Shown here one piece after another: positions 1 to 13,124 of a DNA stretch of 64,000 bases (the stretch's first letter is position 1; every line of letters begins with the position of its first letter). The notes beneath the pieces were generated by a model, which was not told the origin of the DNA, did not search any database, and saw nothing but the letters and a program-made list of their open reading frames with translations. A program made the translations under genes and the position numbers. The DNA is taken from contig NZ_VTDM01000009.1 of assembly GCF_015627105.1 (NCBI RefSeq), forward strand, positions 156,733-220,732, given 5' to 3'. This stretch comes from Acinetobacter baretiae (GTDB lineage: Bacteria > Pseudomonadota > Gammaproteobacteria > Pseudomonadales > Moraxellaceae).

Positions 1-172
1 AATCATTGACATTGGCAATATCGTAGCGCTGTCTTTCAATGTCTTGATTTTGCCAAAGCTTATGAAATTGATCGAGTAAATTATGTTGTAGGAGAGCCTC
101 TTGACCATGCAAAATCCAAGCACCTACGGCATTTTGGGTGTGTTTCAGTGCTTGAAAGTAATCAATTTTCAT
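1..172 (-). CDS. holA: DNA polymerase III delta subunit, N-terminal part only
   Basis: About 57 codons are visible; the rest lies beyond the left edge. The start reads MKIDYFQALKHTQNAVGAWI followed by LHGQEALL, which matches the beginning of HolA, the clamp-loader subunit that opens the beta clamp. It lies 18 bp downstream of lptE on the same strand. The order leuS-lptE-holA is the usual gammaproteobacterial one, so the three genes are probably co-transcribed. The call rests on the short N-terminus and on gene order. Confidence 0.85.
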   Translation of the reverse strand, partial: MKIDYFQALKHTQNAVGAWILHGQEALLQHNLLDQFHKLWQNQDIERQRYDIANVND

Positions 173-190
173 CGTGATATCGCAAATATC

Positions 191-703
191 TTACGGGGAA
201 GTCACTGTTGGTAAGCGATTCGTTGCAATTTGGCGCGCCATTTGCTGTGCAATGTCATCAACTAAAATCCCAATTAAATAGCTTTCTTCGTTATCATCAA
301 CATTTACTGTGGCCACATTATATTGATAAGTTTTTACACTATTAATTGTTCTAGGTTGTGTAATGACTTTGCCATTTTTATCTTCAATTTGAAACGTTGC
401 ATTCAACTGCAAGATCACTTCAGCGACACGACCACTGAGCTTTTGGCGACGATAATTGTAATCTAATACACGTAGTGTGTATTGACTGTCGTGATTGGTA
501 ACATGAATGCCGTTACCCGTCAGATACACTTTTAATTTTTCATCAAGAGCATCTGCTTGGTCGGGTAAGTTTAATGCCATGTTGTTGTAGGCAACAGGTG
601 TTGCATATGGGCCTTTACCTACAAGGTGAAAACTGCAACCGATTAAGCTTGCACTTAAGCCTAAAGTAAATACGATAACTGCAAAACGACGACTTAAGTG
701 CAT
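191..703 (-). CDS. lptE: LPS-assembly lipoprotein LptE
   Basis: 170 aa. The N-terminus has a lysine/arginine-poor hydrophobic signal ending in a lipobox (L-I-G-C, Cys23) followed by SFHLVGKGPY, typical of LptE (RlpB). LptE is an outer-membrane lipoprotein that plugs the LptD barrel and helps insert lipopolysaccharide, here lipooligosaccharide, into the outer leaflet. A good Shine-Dalgarno (AGGAAAG) precedes the ATG. It sits 12 bp downstream of the leuS stop and is followed by holA. It links functionally to the lipooligosaccharide core cluster at 31-38 kb. Confidence 0.93.
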   Translation of the reverse strand: MHLSRRFAVIVFTLGLSASLIGCSFHLVGKGPYATPVAYNNMALNLPDQADALDEKLKVYLTGNGIHVTNHDSQYTLRVLDYNYRRQKLSGRVAEVILQLNATFQIEDKNGKVITQPRTINSVKTYQYNVATVNVDDNEESYLIGILVDDIAQQMARQIATNRLPTVTSP

Positions 704-715
704 ACTCTTTCCTTT

Positions 716-3340
<2,625 letters not shown>

Positions 3341-3360
3341 TTAATCAACAACAAGATGAA

Positions 3361-3389
3361 GTTATAAGATTACGCACAGCATAGCGCAA
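3361..3389 (-). promoter_or_regulatory. Sigma-70-type promoter for leuS-lptE-holA
   Basis: Read on the minus strand: TTGCGC (-35), a 17 bp spacer, then TATAAC (-10), about 30 bp upstream of the leuS ATG. Spacing and hexamers are close to consensus, and no other promoter-like sequence stands out in the gap. Confidence 0.6.
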
Positions 3390-3483
3390 AACGCACCAAA
3401 AAGTGAATCTTGTTTTGCTTAAAAAAGAATGCTTTGTTCGGGCGCGTTAAGGTCTTTATGCTTTGATGGTGCAATAATCTCAT

Positions 3484-3813
3484 TTAACTTAAAGGTGGTG
3501 GTGTATTTGTAGAAGATTCATCAGATGAGTTTGGTTGATTTGTCGGTTGATCAGATCTCGCTTCAGCTGTGGGTGGACGGTGCATATTATTTTGCGGTTG
3601 TATGCTTTGCTCAGGCGGAAGCGTAGAAGAAGATGAAGGGCTCGTAGACCCGTAGGTTTTTAAAATGGTGGTATTTTTGCCATTTAATGGTGGGGTTTGG
3701 CTGTAGTGTGTTAGGCCTTTGGCATCGACCCATTTGTAAATGTCTTGTGCATATGCACTGTTTATCGCAAATATTGCCAATAAAGCACTATAAATTATTT
3801 TTGAATGTGTCAT
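3484..3813 (-). CDS. DUF4124-type secreted protein
   Basis: About 109 aa from the chosen start. An in-frame start 11 codons upstream (3846) is possible, but the chosen ATG gives a clean Sec signal peptide (MTHSKIIYSALLAIFAINSAYA, cleavage after AYA). The mature N-terminus DIYKWVDAKGLTHYSQTPP is the hallmark of DUF4124, a small beta-fold domain of unknown function found in many proteobacterial envelope proteins. The C-terminal half is Ser/Pro/Asn/Gln-rich low complexity (STSPSSSSTLPPEQ), probably unstructured. Function unknown. It is transcribed away from the ilv operon and toward leuS. Confidence 0.75.
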   Translation of the reverse strand: MTHSKIIYSALLAIFAINSAYAQDIYKWVDAKGLTHYSQTPPLNGKNTTILKTYGSTSPSSSSTLPPEQSIQPQNNMHRPPTAEARSDQPTNQPNSSDESSTNTPPPLS

Positions 3814-4259
3814 GCAATAAACCACGCTAATCAAAAGGAGGCACATGCCTTAGGTAAAAATTACCAAAATTGGGGCGAAAAAACTATAAATGATATGAAA
3901 ATTTTCTTGTATTGGCTTTTCTTGCATAATAATTACGAAAAAGAGGTTGAAGCCTTGACATTACATAGGGAAACAACAAAAATATTAGCCTATCTTACAT
4001 CATTTGATCACCCTTCAAAGAAATGTAGTTGTAACAGGCAGACACTCTAGCCGAGCTGTTATGTTTTAAAGTGTGTTTATCCCAGCATATTTTATATCGC
4101 CTGATGTGTGATTTCAGCGTAATCTGCTGTTGCGTCATGCTTATTCCTGTTGCAAGATAAGTCATTAGCTGTGTGGACACAAAAAAGCACAGTGGGTATT
4201 TAGAATTAATCGTATTGTGTGTTGTAATGGCAATACGGCAAAAAAAAGGGTGAATCACG
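3814..4259. other. Leader region upstream of the ilv operon, no convincing gene
   Basis: About 450 bp. On the plus strand a perfect -35 hexamer TTGACA lies at 3955-3960, with only weak -10 candidates 17-19 bp further on. An 18-codon open frame at 4103-4159 contains six Val/Ile/Leu codons but has no clear ribosome binding site. A hairpin with 7 bp arms (CGTATTG 4211-4217, CAATACG 4231-4237) lies just before the ilvI start. Longer open frames here (3805-4050 plus, 3995-4258 minus) look random. Confidence 0.45.
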
Positions 4260-5987
4260 TTGGAACTTCTTTCTGGTGGTGAAATGCTTGTTCGTGCACT
4301 TGCGGACGAGGGTGTTGAGCACGTTTTCGGTTACCCGGGCGGTGCTGTTCTACATATTTATGATGCATTGTATCAACAAAACAAAGTCAATCACTACCTC
4401 GTGCGCCATGAACAAGCGGCAGGCCACATGGCAGATGCTTACTCACGTGTCACAGGCAAAACAGGTGTTGTACTTGTCACATCTGGACCTGGTGCGACCA
4501 ATACAGTTACCCCAATTGCCACAGCCTATATGGATTCTATTCCAATGGTGGTACTGTCGGGTCAGGTTGCATCGCATTTGATTGGTGAAGATGCATTCCA
4601 AGAAACAGATATGATTGGTGTGTCTAGACCGATTGTAAAACATAGCTTTCAAGTGCGCCATGCCAGTGAAATTCCAGAGATTATCAAAAAAGCATTTTAC
4701 ATTGCGGCAAGTGGCCGTCCGGGTCCTGTGGTGATTGACATCCCTAAAGATGTTACTAATCCTGTCGATAAATTTGCCTATTCATATCCTGAAAAAGTAA
4801 AAATGCGCTCTTACCAACCCCCATATCGTGGGCATGCAGGGCAGATTCGTAAAGCGGTCGATGAATTACTTACGGCAAAACGCCCTGTAATTTATACAGG
4901 TGGCGGTCTTGTTCAAGGCAATGCATCAGATATTTTAACTGAAATTGCACATCTTTTAAACTACCCTGTGACCAGTACATTAATGGGGCTTGGTGGTTTT
5001 GCAGGTACCGATCCACAGTTTTTAGGCATGTTAGGGATGCATGGTTATTATGAAGCCAATATGGCGATGCATCATGCAGATGTAATTTTTGCAGTAGGCG
5101 CACGTTTTGATGATCGTGTAACCAACAATCCAAGCAAATTCTGCCCAAATGCAAAAGTGATTCATATTGATATTGACCCTGCAACCATTTCCAAAACAAT
5201 TTCTGCACACATTCCAATCGTAGGTGCTGTGCAGCCTGTGTTGCAAGAAATGCTCGCACAGCTTAAACAATTAAATATTTCTAAACCAAATCCTGAAGTA
5301 CTCAGTGAGTGGTGGGATCAAATTAATGAATGGCGTGGTCATCACGGTTTACGCTATGCACCTGCTCAAAATGGTCATATGAAACCACAACAAGTGGTTG
5401 AAGCATTGTATAAAATCACCCATGGTGAAGCGATCATTACTTCAGATGTAGGTCAACACCAAATGTTTAGTGCGTTATATTACAAATATGACCGTCCTAG
5501 ACAGTGGATTAACTCAGGTGGCTTAGGCACTATGGGTGTGGGTTTACCTTATGCGATGGGTGCAAAGCTTGCATTTCCAGAACAAGACGTTGTGTGTATG
5601 ACAGGCGATGGTTCGATTCAAATGTGTATTCAAGAATTGTCTACCTGTAAGCAGTACGATATTAATGTCAAAATTTTGTGCCTAAATAATGGGTCATTGG
5701 GCATGGTTCGTCAGTGGCAAGACATGAACTATGAGGGTCGCCACTCACAATCTTATGTTAAGTCTTTACCTGATTTTGCTAAACTCATGGAAGCGTATGG
5801 CCATGTTGCAATTACAATTACGCATGCAGATGAGCTAGAGTCTAAATTGCAAGAAGCGATGGCAATTAACGATAAGTGTGTGTTTATCAATGTGTTGGTT
5901 GAAGATGATGAACATGTGTATCCAATGCAAGTGCCAGCACAATCGATGAAAGATATGTGGCTAGCCAAAGGGGAACGTACAGCATGA
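4260..5987 (+). CDS. ilvI: Acetolactate synthase, large catalytic subunit
   Basis: 575 aa. It condenses two pyruvates to acetolactate, or pyruvate and 2-ketobutyrate to acetohydroxybutyrate, the first shared step of Val/Leu/Ile synthesis. Domains in order: N-terminal ThDP PYR domain ([15 protein letters not shown]; catalytic Glu in [13 protein letters not shown]), central FAD-type domain, and C-terminal PP domain with the ThDP/Mg motif [12 protein letters not shown]...[12 protein letters not shown]. The start is a TTG at 4260 giving [10 protein letters not shown], with a GGG-containing purine-rich site upstream. The stop overlaps the ilvH start in an ATGA, so translation is probably coupled. 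Confidence 0.97.
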   Translation: MELLSGGEMLVRALADEGVEHVFGYPGGAVLHIYDALYQQNKVNHYLVRHEQAAGHMADAYSRVTGKTGVVLVTSGPGATNTVTPIATAYMDSIPMVVLSGQVASHLIGEDAFQETDMIGVSRPIVKHSFQVRHASEIPEIIKKAFYIAASGRPGPVVIDIPKDVTNPVDKFAYSYPEKVKMRSYQPPYRGHAGQIRKAVDELLTAKRPVIYTGGGLVQGNASDILTEIAHLLNYPVTSTLMGLGGFAGTDPQFLGMLGMHGYYEANMAMHHADVIFAVGARFDDRVTNNPSKFCPNAKVIHIDIDPATISKTISAHIPIVGAVQPVLQEMLAQLKQLNISKPNPEVLSEWWDQINEWRGHHGLRYAPAQNGHMKPQQVVEALYKITHGEAIITSDVGQHQMFSALYYKYDRPRQWINSGGLGTMGVGLPYAMGAKLAFPEQDVVCMTGDGSIQMCIQELSTCKQYDINVKILCLNNGSLGMVRQWQDMNYEGRHSQSYVKSLPDFAKLMEAYGHVAITITHADELESKLQEAMAINDKCVFINVLVEDDEHVYPMQVPAQSMKDMWLAKGERTA

Positions 5988-6481
5988 GCATGAGACACAT
6001 TATTTCAGTACTTATTGAAAATGAATCGGGTGCATTGTCGCGTTTGGTTGGATTATTTAGTCAGCGTGGTTACAACATTGAAACTCTAAATGTTGCACCT
6101 ACAGAAGACGAAACGTTGTCTCGTTTGACATTAACCACCTATGGTGACGATCATAAAATTGAGCAAATTACTAAACAGCTCAATAAATTGATTGAAGTAG
6201 TGAAAGTGATTGCATTGAGTGATGGCGCACATATTGAAAGAGAGCTGTTACTGATTAAAGTGAAAGCTTTGGGGATTGCTCGTGATGAAATTAAGCGTAC
6301 AGCAGATATTTTCCGAGCAACGATTGTAGACGTTACACCGACTACATATACTGTGCAAATTGTGGGTACAACTGAAAAATTAGATGGTTTTATTGATGCT
6401 TTAGCAGAAAATACCATTTTAGAAGTTGTGCGTTCTGGCGTGTCGGGTATTGCACGTGGCGAAAAAGTTTTAAGCATTTAA
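5984..6481 (+). CDS. ilvH: Acetolactate synthase, small regulatory subunit
   Basis: 165 aa from the ATG that overlaps the ilvI stop ([18 protein letters not shown]). An upstream in-frame start at 5957 lies inside ilvI and is not needed. The N-terminal ACT domain (about residues 4-78: [20 protein letters not shown] and [14 protein letters not shown]) binds valine for feedback inhibition. The C-terminal domain (about 80-160) activates the large subunit. The length fits the long IlvH type rather than the short IlvN type. Confidence 0.96.
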   Translation: MSMRHIISVLIENESGALSRLVGLFSQRGYNIETLNVAPTEDETLSRLTLTTYGDDHKIEQITKQLNKLIEVVKVIALSDGAHIERELLLIKVKALGIARDEIKRTADIFRATIVDVTPTTYTVQIVGTTEKLDGFIDALAENTILEVVRSGVSGIARGEKVLSI

Positions 6482-6507
6482 TTAAAAAAGATTTTTACTG
6501 GAGATAA

Positions 6508-7527
<1,020 letters not shown>

Positions 7528-7542
7528 TTTGATCTTTGTGTT

Positions 7543-7572
7543 AAAAAAACCTGCATACGTGCAGGTTTTTTT
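7543..7572 (+). terminator. Rho-independent terminator after ilvC
   Basis: Inverted repeat CCTGCA / TGCAGG with a 4-base loop. It is flanked by seven A on the left and seven T on the right, so it could work in both directions. Confidence 0.9.
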
Positions 7573-7696
7573 GTGGCAACTGAATTTGTCATGTCAGTAT
7601 CATGTATTTTAGTTTATGATGATCTTGTTGTATTTAAATGCTGTAATTTATAGAAAAAATAGGTATTAAAATAAATAAATCAACAAAGGTGGGTCT

Positions 7697-8245
7697 GTGT
7701 TGAATACACTCAAAGTGAAAGTTTTAGCATTTGATTTACAGTGGTGTATCTATTTAAATCAACTGTCTAAACATGCATATGTTGCATATTTCTTTAAATT
7801 GATTAGTCGCTTAGGCGATGGTCTATTTTGGTTTGTTATGTTGGTGTTTGTGTGGGTATTAGAGGAAAAGTATACCTATAAACAAGTCATTTACTTGGCA
7901 TGTGCCAGTTTTTTAGCAACAGCCACATATAAATTTCTAAAAACGAAAACATTACGTCCACGACCTTATCAAGTACATCAAGTCATTGTTTTGGGTGATC
8001 GACCGCTAGATCACTACAGCTTTCCCTCGGGGCACACGTTACATGCTGTGCTAGCAACCATTATTTTTGGTTATGTTTCCCCAATACTTTTATATCTAAT
8101 GCTGCCTTTTACTGTTTTGGTGGCCTTGTCTCGAGTTATTTTAGGACTACATTATCCAACAGATGTCTTTGTTGGGGCATTGCTTGGGGTTGCATTTGCC
8201 ATTGTGGTGTTAATGATGGCGTATTATTTTCATATTATTCTATGA
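7697..8245 (+). CDS. PAP2-family membrane phosphatase
   Basis: 182 aa with a GTG start at 7697; a TTG three bases later fits the AAAGGTGG site equally well. All three PAP2 signature motifs are present: KTKTLRPRP (K-x6-RP), FPSGHTLHA (PSGH) and SRVILGLHYPTD (SR-x5-H-x3-D). There are four or five hydrophobic segments. Relatives dephosphorylate undecaprenyl pyrophosphate, phosphatidic acid or phosphatidylglycerol phosphate, or remove lipid A phosphate at the periplasmic face. The sequence alone does not decide the substrate. Confidence 0.88.
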   Translation: MLNTLKVKVLAFDLQWCIYLNQLSKHAYVAYFFKLISRLGDGLFWFVMLVFVWVLEEKYTYKQVIYLACASFLATATYKFLKTKTLRPRPYQVHQVIVLGDRPLDHYSFPSGHTLHAVLATIIFGYVSPILLYLMLPFTVLVALSRVILGLHYPTDVFVGALLGVAFAIVVLMMAYYFHIIL

Positions 8246-8286
8246 ATATATTATAATGAGTCAAGCTTAAACGTTGTGAGAAAGAA

Positions 8287-8487
8287 ATGGGATTACGTTG
8301 GACAGATACATTAGATATTGCCATTGAGTTGTCTGAAGTACATACAGATGTTGATCCACAATGGGTGAGATTTACAGATTTACATGCATGGGTATGTGCT
8401 TTACCAGAATTTTCAGACGATCCAAATAAATCAACTGAAGGAATTTTGGAGGCCATACAAATGGCTTGGATTGATGAAGCGGACTAA
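8287..8487 (+). CDS. iscX: Fe-S cluster assembly adaptor IscX
   Basis: 66 aa, the full family length. It is an acidic, Trp-containing protein (MGLRWTDTLDIAIEL, DPQWVRFTDLHAWV, EAIQMAWIDEAD). IscX (YfhJ) binds the cysteine desulfurase IscS and iron and tunes Fe-S synthesis. In enterobacteria it closes the isc operon; here no isc gene is adjacent, and it lies between a PAP2 phosphatase and ndk. Confidence 0.92.
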   Translation: MGLRWTDTLDIAIELSEVHTDVDPQWVRFTDLHAWVCALPEFSDDPNKSTEGILEAIQMAWIDEAD

Positions 8488-8524
8488 AAATACATTAAAA
8501 AATGAAACTTTTACACTTTGTAAG

Positions 8525-8553
8525 CTGATTATTTCGACTGACCTCGTTATAAT
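8525..8553 (+). promoter_or_regulatory. Promoter of ndk
   Basis: CTGATT (-35), a 17 bp spacer, then a perfect TATAAT (-10) at 8548-8553 followed by a GCGC discriminator, about 40 bp before the ndk ATG. Confidence 0.6.
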
Positions 8554-8594
8554 GCGCAAAATTTTCGCTGTTTATTTTGTTTAAGGAGCCTATC

Positions 8595-9026
8595 ATGGCA
8601 GTTGAACGTACGTTATCTATCGTTAAACCAGATGCTGTTGCTAAAAACCACGTTGGTGATATTTTTGCTCGTTTTGAAAAATCGGGTTTAAAAATTGTTG
8701 CAACTAAAATGAAGCATTTGTCTCAAGCTGAAGCTGAAGGCTTTTATGCAGAGCACAAAGAACGTGGTTTCTTTGCTGATCTAGTTGCATTTATGACATC
8801 TGGTCCAGTGGTTGTATCTGTACTTGAAGGTGAAAATGCTGTACTTGCTCACCGTGAAATTTTAGGTGCGACAAATCCTAAAGAAGCAGCACCTGGTACA
8901 ATTCGTGCAGACTTTGCTGTAAGCATTGATGAAAATGCTGCACATGGTTCAGACTCTGTTGCATCTGCTACACGTGAAATCTCTTACTTCTTTGCTCAAA
9001 CTGAAGTGTGCCCACGCACTCGTTAA
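8595..9026 (+). CDS. ndk: Nucleoside diphosphate kinase
   Basis: 143 aa from the ATG preceded by AAGGAG; the upstream in-frame start at 8577 would add six codons without a ribosome site. It transfers the gamma phosphate from ATP to other NDPs through a phosphohistidine in NAAHGSDS, near residue 117. The start [15 protein letters not shown] and [18 protein letters not shown] are typical. It is monocistronic, with its own promoter and terminator. Confidence 0.98.
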   Translation: MAVERTLSIVKPDAVAKNHVGDIFARFEKSGLKIVATKMKHLSQAEAEGFYAEHKERGFFADLVAFMTSGPVVVSVLEGENAVLAHREILGATNPKEAAPGTIRADFAVSIDENAAHGSDSVASATREISYFFAQTEVCPRTR

Positions 9027-9040
9027 TTTGAGACAGTGTG

Positions 9041-9075
9041 ACCAGATAAGTGGTATACTGCTTATCTGGTTTTTT
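9041..9075 (+). terminator. Terminator after ndk
   Basis: Perfect 10 bp arms ACCAGATAAG (9041-9050) and CTTATCTGGT (9061-9070) with a 10-base loop, followed by a T run. Confidence 0.88.
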
Positions 9076-9142
9076 GTTTTTACAGCACATTTATTTTTAG
9101 TAACTCCTCTTTTTCATCTTCAATATTGTTTAGGTAATACAC

Positions 9143-10378
9143 ATGGCTCATGACGCAATTCGTTCATCTTTAGTGGTTGATGAACAAGATAATGCCACAT
9201 TGCATCCGCCTAAAAATGATGCAACGCCAAAAATCAACCTACTAGGGATGTCACGTGCAGAGCTCGAACAATTTTTTGAAAGCTTAGGTGAGAAAAAGTT
9301 TAGAGCAGGCCAAGTCATGAAATGGGTACATCAGTACTTTATTACAGACTTTGCACAAATGAGTAATATTTCAGGCAAGCTACGCGAAAAACTTGAAAAA
9401 GTTTGTGAAGTAAAAGCACCTGAGGTAGTACATCGTAATTATTCTAAAGATGGTACTCGTAAATGGGTTTTTCGTGTTGGTGAAGGTTCAGGATCTTTGG
9501 TCGAAACTGTCTTAATTCCTGCTGATGATAAAACAGGGGCACGTAAAACATTATGTGTTTCATCGCAAGTAGGCTGTGCATTAGATTGTTCATTTTGCTC
9601 TACAGGTAAACAAGGCTTTCAACGTGATTTAACCCCAGACGAAATTATTGGTCAGTTGTGGGTAGCAAACCAATCGTATATGGAAGATGTTGCTGTTGCG
9701 GAGCGTACACGCTCGGTGACCAATGTGGTGATGATGGGTATGGGAGAGCCATTACTTAACTTTAAACCTGTAGTCAAAGCAATGTCGTTGATGTTAGATG
9801 ATTTTGCATACGGTATGTCTAAACGCCGTGTCACACTGTCTACATCTGGCATTGTACCTATGATTGACAAATTGGCAGAACAACTTGATGTTGCTTTGGC
9901 AATTTCTTTACATGCACCAAATGATGAATTACGTAATGAACTTGTACCTATTAACAAAAAATATCCATTGGCACAACTGATTGCCTCTGCACAGCGTTAT
10001 CTTCGAAAAGATGGTAATGAAAGTGCACGTAAACATGTCACCATTGAATATGTTATGCTCGATGGGGTAAACGATCATTTAGAACATGCACATCAAATGG
10101 TCAAGTTACTTCAAGATTTGCCAAGTAAAATTAACCTTATTCCTTTTAACCCTTTTCCACATGCACCGTATGGTCGTTCTAGTCGTAACCGTATTATGGC
10201 ATTCCAAAAAGTGTTGTCAGATGCAGGCTTTGTTTGTACGATTCGTCAAACACGTGGTGATGATATTGATGCAGCATGTGGCCAATTGGTTGGACAAGTT
10301 GCAGATAGAACACGCCGTGCTGAACAGTGGAAAAAGAAAGTTGCGCAACAGCATGAGATTGTACGGTCTCAGGGTTGA
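9143..10378 (+). CDS. rlmN: 23S rRNA A2503 / tRNA A37 C2-methyltransferase RlmN
   Basis: 411 aa radical-SAM enzyme. Cys145, Cys149 and Cys152 ([14 protein letters not shown]) bind the 4Fe-4S cluster. The C-terminal DIDAACGQL carries the Cys that forms the methyl-adenosine adduct. GMGEPLLNF is the SAM-binding GEP motif. An N-terminal extension of about 25 residues (to NDATPK) precedes the conserved [13 protein letters not shown]-rich AGGTAA site lies 8 bases before the ATG. It is first in a run continuing to pilW. Confidence 0.97.
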   Translation: MAHDAIRSSLVVDEQDNATLHPPKNDATPKINLLGMSRAELEQFFESLGEKKFRAGQVMKWVHQYFITDFAQMSNISGKLREKLEKVCEVKAPEVVHRNYSKDGTRKWVFRVGEGSGSLVETVLIPADDKTGARKTLCVSSQVGCALDCSFCSTGKQGFQRDLTPDEIIGQLWVANQSYMEDVAVAERTRSVTNVVMMGMGEPLLNFKPVVKAMSLMLDDFAYGMSKRRVTLSTSGIVPMIDKLAEQLDVALAISLHAPNDELRNELVPINKKYPLAQLIASAQRYLRKDGNESARKHVTIEYVMLDGVNDHLEHAHQMVKLLQDLPSKINLIPFNPFPHAPYGRSSRNRIMAFQKVLSDAGFVCTIRQTRGDDIDAACGQLVGQVADRTRRAEQWKKKVAQQHEIVRSQG

Positions 10379-10407
10379 GCGATTACGATAAATCATGGTG
10401 AAAAAAC

Positions 10408-11208
10408 ATGAGTGCAGTCAAAACGTTAATGGTTTCATGTGTTGCTGTGGGGTGTACTTTACTCACAGCATGTCAAACCACAAGTAATCAATTAAAAGCA
10501 GATCCTAAAAAATCTGCACAAGTACGAACACAAATGGCTGCTGAATATCTTCGTACAGGAGATGTTGACTCGGCAAAACGTGAATTAGATGAAGCATTAA
10601 AAAAAGACACCACTGATCCAACCACCTATATGATGATGGCTGTGTTGTTACAACAAGAAGGTAGCCCTAACAATGTGGCTAAAGCAGAAAGCTATTTTAA
10701 AAAAGCACTTTCTTTAGATCGAACAGATCCACAAATTAGAAATAATTATGGCTTTTACTTATATCAAATTGGCCGTTTTGATGACGCACGTAAAGAGTTA
10801 CTGATTGCAGCATCTACTTTAGGTTATAATCAGCGCGCATTAGCTTTTGAAACTTTAGGCAGAACCTATCAAAAACTAGGTGATGCAGAAAATGCTGAAC
10901 AAAGTTACTCTAGTGCGATTAAAGTCAATCCAGACTCTAGTTTTGCATATCAATCATTAGCAGATATTGCGTACCAAAAGGCACAATATCGAAATGCACT
11001 TGCACAATATCAGAACTATGTGCGAGTGATGGGCATGAATAACCAAACGAATGTGGCACTTTGGTTAGGAATTCGCATTGCGCATGCAAATGGTGATAAC
11101 ATTACCCAGCAGGTCTTGGCCAATCAACTTCGAGCAAAATATCCAGATAGCCAAGAGTATCAAAATTATTTGCAACAACAGTACAATACTGAGGCGGTAT
11201 GGAAGTAA
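10408..11208 (+). CDS. pilW: Type IV pilus assembly lipoprotein PilW/PilF (TPR)
   Basis: 266 aa. Lipoprotein signal MSAVKTLMVSCVAVGCTLLTAC, with Cys in the L-T-A-C lipobox, followed by at least five tetratricopeptide repeats (QVRTQMAAEYLRTGDVDSA, PQIRNNYGFYLYQIGRFDDA, ALAFETLGRTYQKLGDAENA). This is the pilotin that brings the secretin PilQ to the outer membrane. The position after rlmN and before rodZ-ispG is conserved in Pseudomonas and Acinetobacter. The stop overlaps the rodZ start by about 10 bp. Confidence 0.93.
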   Translation: MSAVKTLMVSCVAVGCTLLTACQTTSNQLKADPKKSAQVRTQMAAEYLRTGDVDSAKRELDEALKKDTTDPTTYMMMAVLLQQEGSPNNVAKAESYFKKALSLDRTDPQIRNNYGFYLYQIGRFDDARKELLIAASTLGYNQRALAFETLGRTYQKLGDAENAEQSYSSAIKVNPDSSFAYQSLADIAYQKAQYRNALAQYQNYVRVMGMNNQTNVALWLGIRIAHANGDNITQQVLANQLRAKYPDSQEYQNYLQQQYNTEAVWK

Positions 11209-11981
11209 ATCCAAATTCACAGCAATCGGCGGGTACACAATCAAGCTCAAGCAATTTAGGTAATATTCAACGTCCTGGTGAGTATTTACGCCATGTCCGT
11301 CTTCAAAAAAAATATGAGTTGGCTGATGTATCTCAGGCATTAAATATGCCAGTGCGTACATTAGAGGCTTTAGAGAAAGATGAATATACTGCGTTACCCG
11401 AAGCTACGTTTATTAAAGGGTATTATCGTACCTATGCACGTTATTTAAGTGTCGATGCTTCTATGATCATCCAACGTTTTGATGAAATTTATCAAAATGA
11501 TACAGGCTTTCATGCACAAAATGCTTTAAATGATTCACCGATTAAAATTATGGGTAAGCTGCCAGGTTCAAACAGCAGTCGTAACCGTAAATGGCTAAAA
11601 CGTATCGTTATTTTATTGGCGATTATTGTATTGGCTTGGATTGCAATTGTTGCTGTGCAAAATTGGTCCAATAAAAAGAAACAAGAGCAAATGTCGGTCA
11701 ACCCTTCAAACGTACAGGTGTTATCAGTGAATCAAGATGCTGCTGTTGGTGATCGACTTGAACTTAAAATTTCACAACCAACGTCACTGAATATTATTGA
11801 CTCAACAGGCAAAGTGCTTGCCAATGGTCGTCAAACACAAGATCTTTCTTTAAATGGCCAGTCACCTTTTCAAATTCAGCTCAATGATGCAAAAGCTGTG
11901 TCATTAAACTTAAACGGTGAAGCTATTTCATTGTCTCCTTATACCGTAAACGGCAAAGCAGATTTTCGTTTATCTCGTTAA
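11199..11981 (+). CDS. rodZ: RodZ-like cell-shape protein
   Basis: 260 aa. An N-terminal helix-turn-helix domain (about residues 25-90: PGEYLRHVRLQKKYELADVSQ, RTLEALEKDEYTALPEATFIKGYYRTYAR) is followed by a basic stretch, one transmembrane helix (about 133-150, IVILLAIIVLAWIAIVAV) and a periplasmic DUF4115 beta domain (about 180-258). RodZ links MreB filaments to the elongasome. The protein is shorter than E. coli RodZ (337 aa), with a reduced linker. It overlaps pilW and precedes ispG. Confidence 0.88.
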   Translation: MEVNPNSQQSAGTQSSSSNLGNIQRPGEYLRHVRLQKKYELADVSQALNMPVRTLEALEKDEYTALPEATFIKGYYRTYARYLSVDASMIIQRFDEIYQNDTGFHAQNALNDSPIKIMGKLPGSNSSRNRKWLKRIVILLAIIVLAWIAIVAVQNWSNKKKQEQMSVNPSNVQVLSVNQDAAVGDRLELKISQPTSLNIIDSTGKVLANGRQTQDLSLNGQSPFQIQLNDAKAVSLNLNGEAISLSPYTVNGKADFRLSR

Positions 11982-12005
11982 AAGATCTAGTCGAGCAACG
12001 TCATC

Positions 12006-13124
12006 ATGATAGTAAACCCGATTAAACGCCGACCAACCCGTAAAATTCGTGTTGGATCGGTTTATGTAGGTGGTGATGCACCCATTAGTGTACAAAGCAT
12101 GACCAATACAGAAACATGCGATGTCGATGCAACTGTGGCACAGATTCAACGCTGTGCCGATGCAGGCGCAGACATTATGCGAGTATCTGTACCTTCTATG
12201 GAGGCTGCAGAGGCATTTGGTGCAATTAAAAAACGTGTAGATATTCCGCTAGTTGCAGACATACATTTTGATTATAAAATTGCCTTAGCTGTTGCAGATT
12301 ATGGCGCAGATTGTTTGCGTATTAACCCTGGTAACATTGGCTCGGAACAAAAAATTCGTGAAGTTGTGGCAGCAGCAAGACATCATGACATTTCCATGCG
12401 CATTGGTGTAAATGCAGGCTCACTTGAAAAAGATTTACAAAAAAAATATGGTGAACCGACAGGTGAAGCATTACTTGAATCGGCATTACGCCATATTGAT
12501 ATATTAGATCGCCTAAACTTTCATGAGTTTAAAGTGAGTGTGAAAGCCTCTAATGTATTTTTAACCCTAGATGCTTATCGTTTATTATCCCAACAAATTG
12601 ATAATCCATTACATTTAGGGGTGACAGAGGCGGGTGTGTATAGAACAGGTACGGTAAAATCAGCGATTGCATTGGGTGGTTTATTACTCGATGGAATAGG
12701 CGATACCATGCGTATTTCACTGGCTGCACAACCTGAAGAAGAAATTAAAATTGGCTTTGATATTTTAAAGTCATTAATGCTACGATCAAATGGGATTAAT
12801 TTTATTGCTTGTCCAAGCTGTTCAAGACAAGAATTTAATGTAATTCAAGTGATGCAATCTCTTGAAGAGCGTTTAGAAGATATTCGTACACCGATTGATC
12901 TGTCTGTGATTGGATGTAAAGTCAATGGTCCAGGTGAAGCCAAAGAGGCAGATATCGGTATTGTGGGGGCGAGCCCAAGATCTCTTGTATATCGAAATGG
13001 TGAGAAAAGCCATCTCATTGATACACATCAATTGGTTGATGAAATTGAATCAATGGTTCGTCAGCGTGTAGAAGAGCTTGAAAAAGCTAAATCAAAAGAA
13101 ATTATTCGTAGTTCATCATCATGA
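12006..13124 (+). CDS. ispG: 4-hydroxy-3-methylbut-2-enyl diphosphate synthase (IspG/GcpE)
   Basis: 372 aa. It reduces MEcPP to HMBPP in the non-mevalonate isoprenoid pathway using a 4Fe-4S cluster. The TIM-barrel start is [20 protein letters not shown]. The C-terminal cluster motif is [11 protein letters not shown], with the third Cys in [12 protein letters not shown]. The final ATGA overlaps the hisS start. Confidence 0.97.
   Translation: MIVNPIKRRPTRKIRVGSVYVGGDAPISVQSMTNTETCDVDATVAQIQRCADAGADIMRVSVPSMEAAEAFGAIKKRVDIPLVADIHFDYKIALAVADYGADCLRINPGNIGSEQKIREVVAAARHHDISMRIGVNAGSLEKDLQKKYGEPTGEALLESALRHIDILDRLNFHEFKVSVKASNVFLTLDAYRLLSQQIDNPLHLGVTEAGVYRTGTVKSAIALGGLLLDGIGDTMRISLAAQPEEEIKIGFDILKSLMLRSNGINFIACPSCSRQEFNVIQVMQSLEERLEDIRTPIDLSVIGCKVNGPGEAKEADIGIVGASPRSLVYRNGEKSHLIDTHQLVDEIESMVRQRVEELEKAKSKEIIRSSSS

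Noticed and set aside
3805..4050. 81-codon plus-strand open frame
   Set aside because: Starts inside the DUF4124 gene on the other strand; no signal, domain or ribosome site.
3995..4258. 87-codon minus-strand open frame before ilvI
   Set aside because: Random-looking composition, no ribosome site, and it covers the ilv leader.
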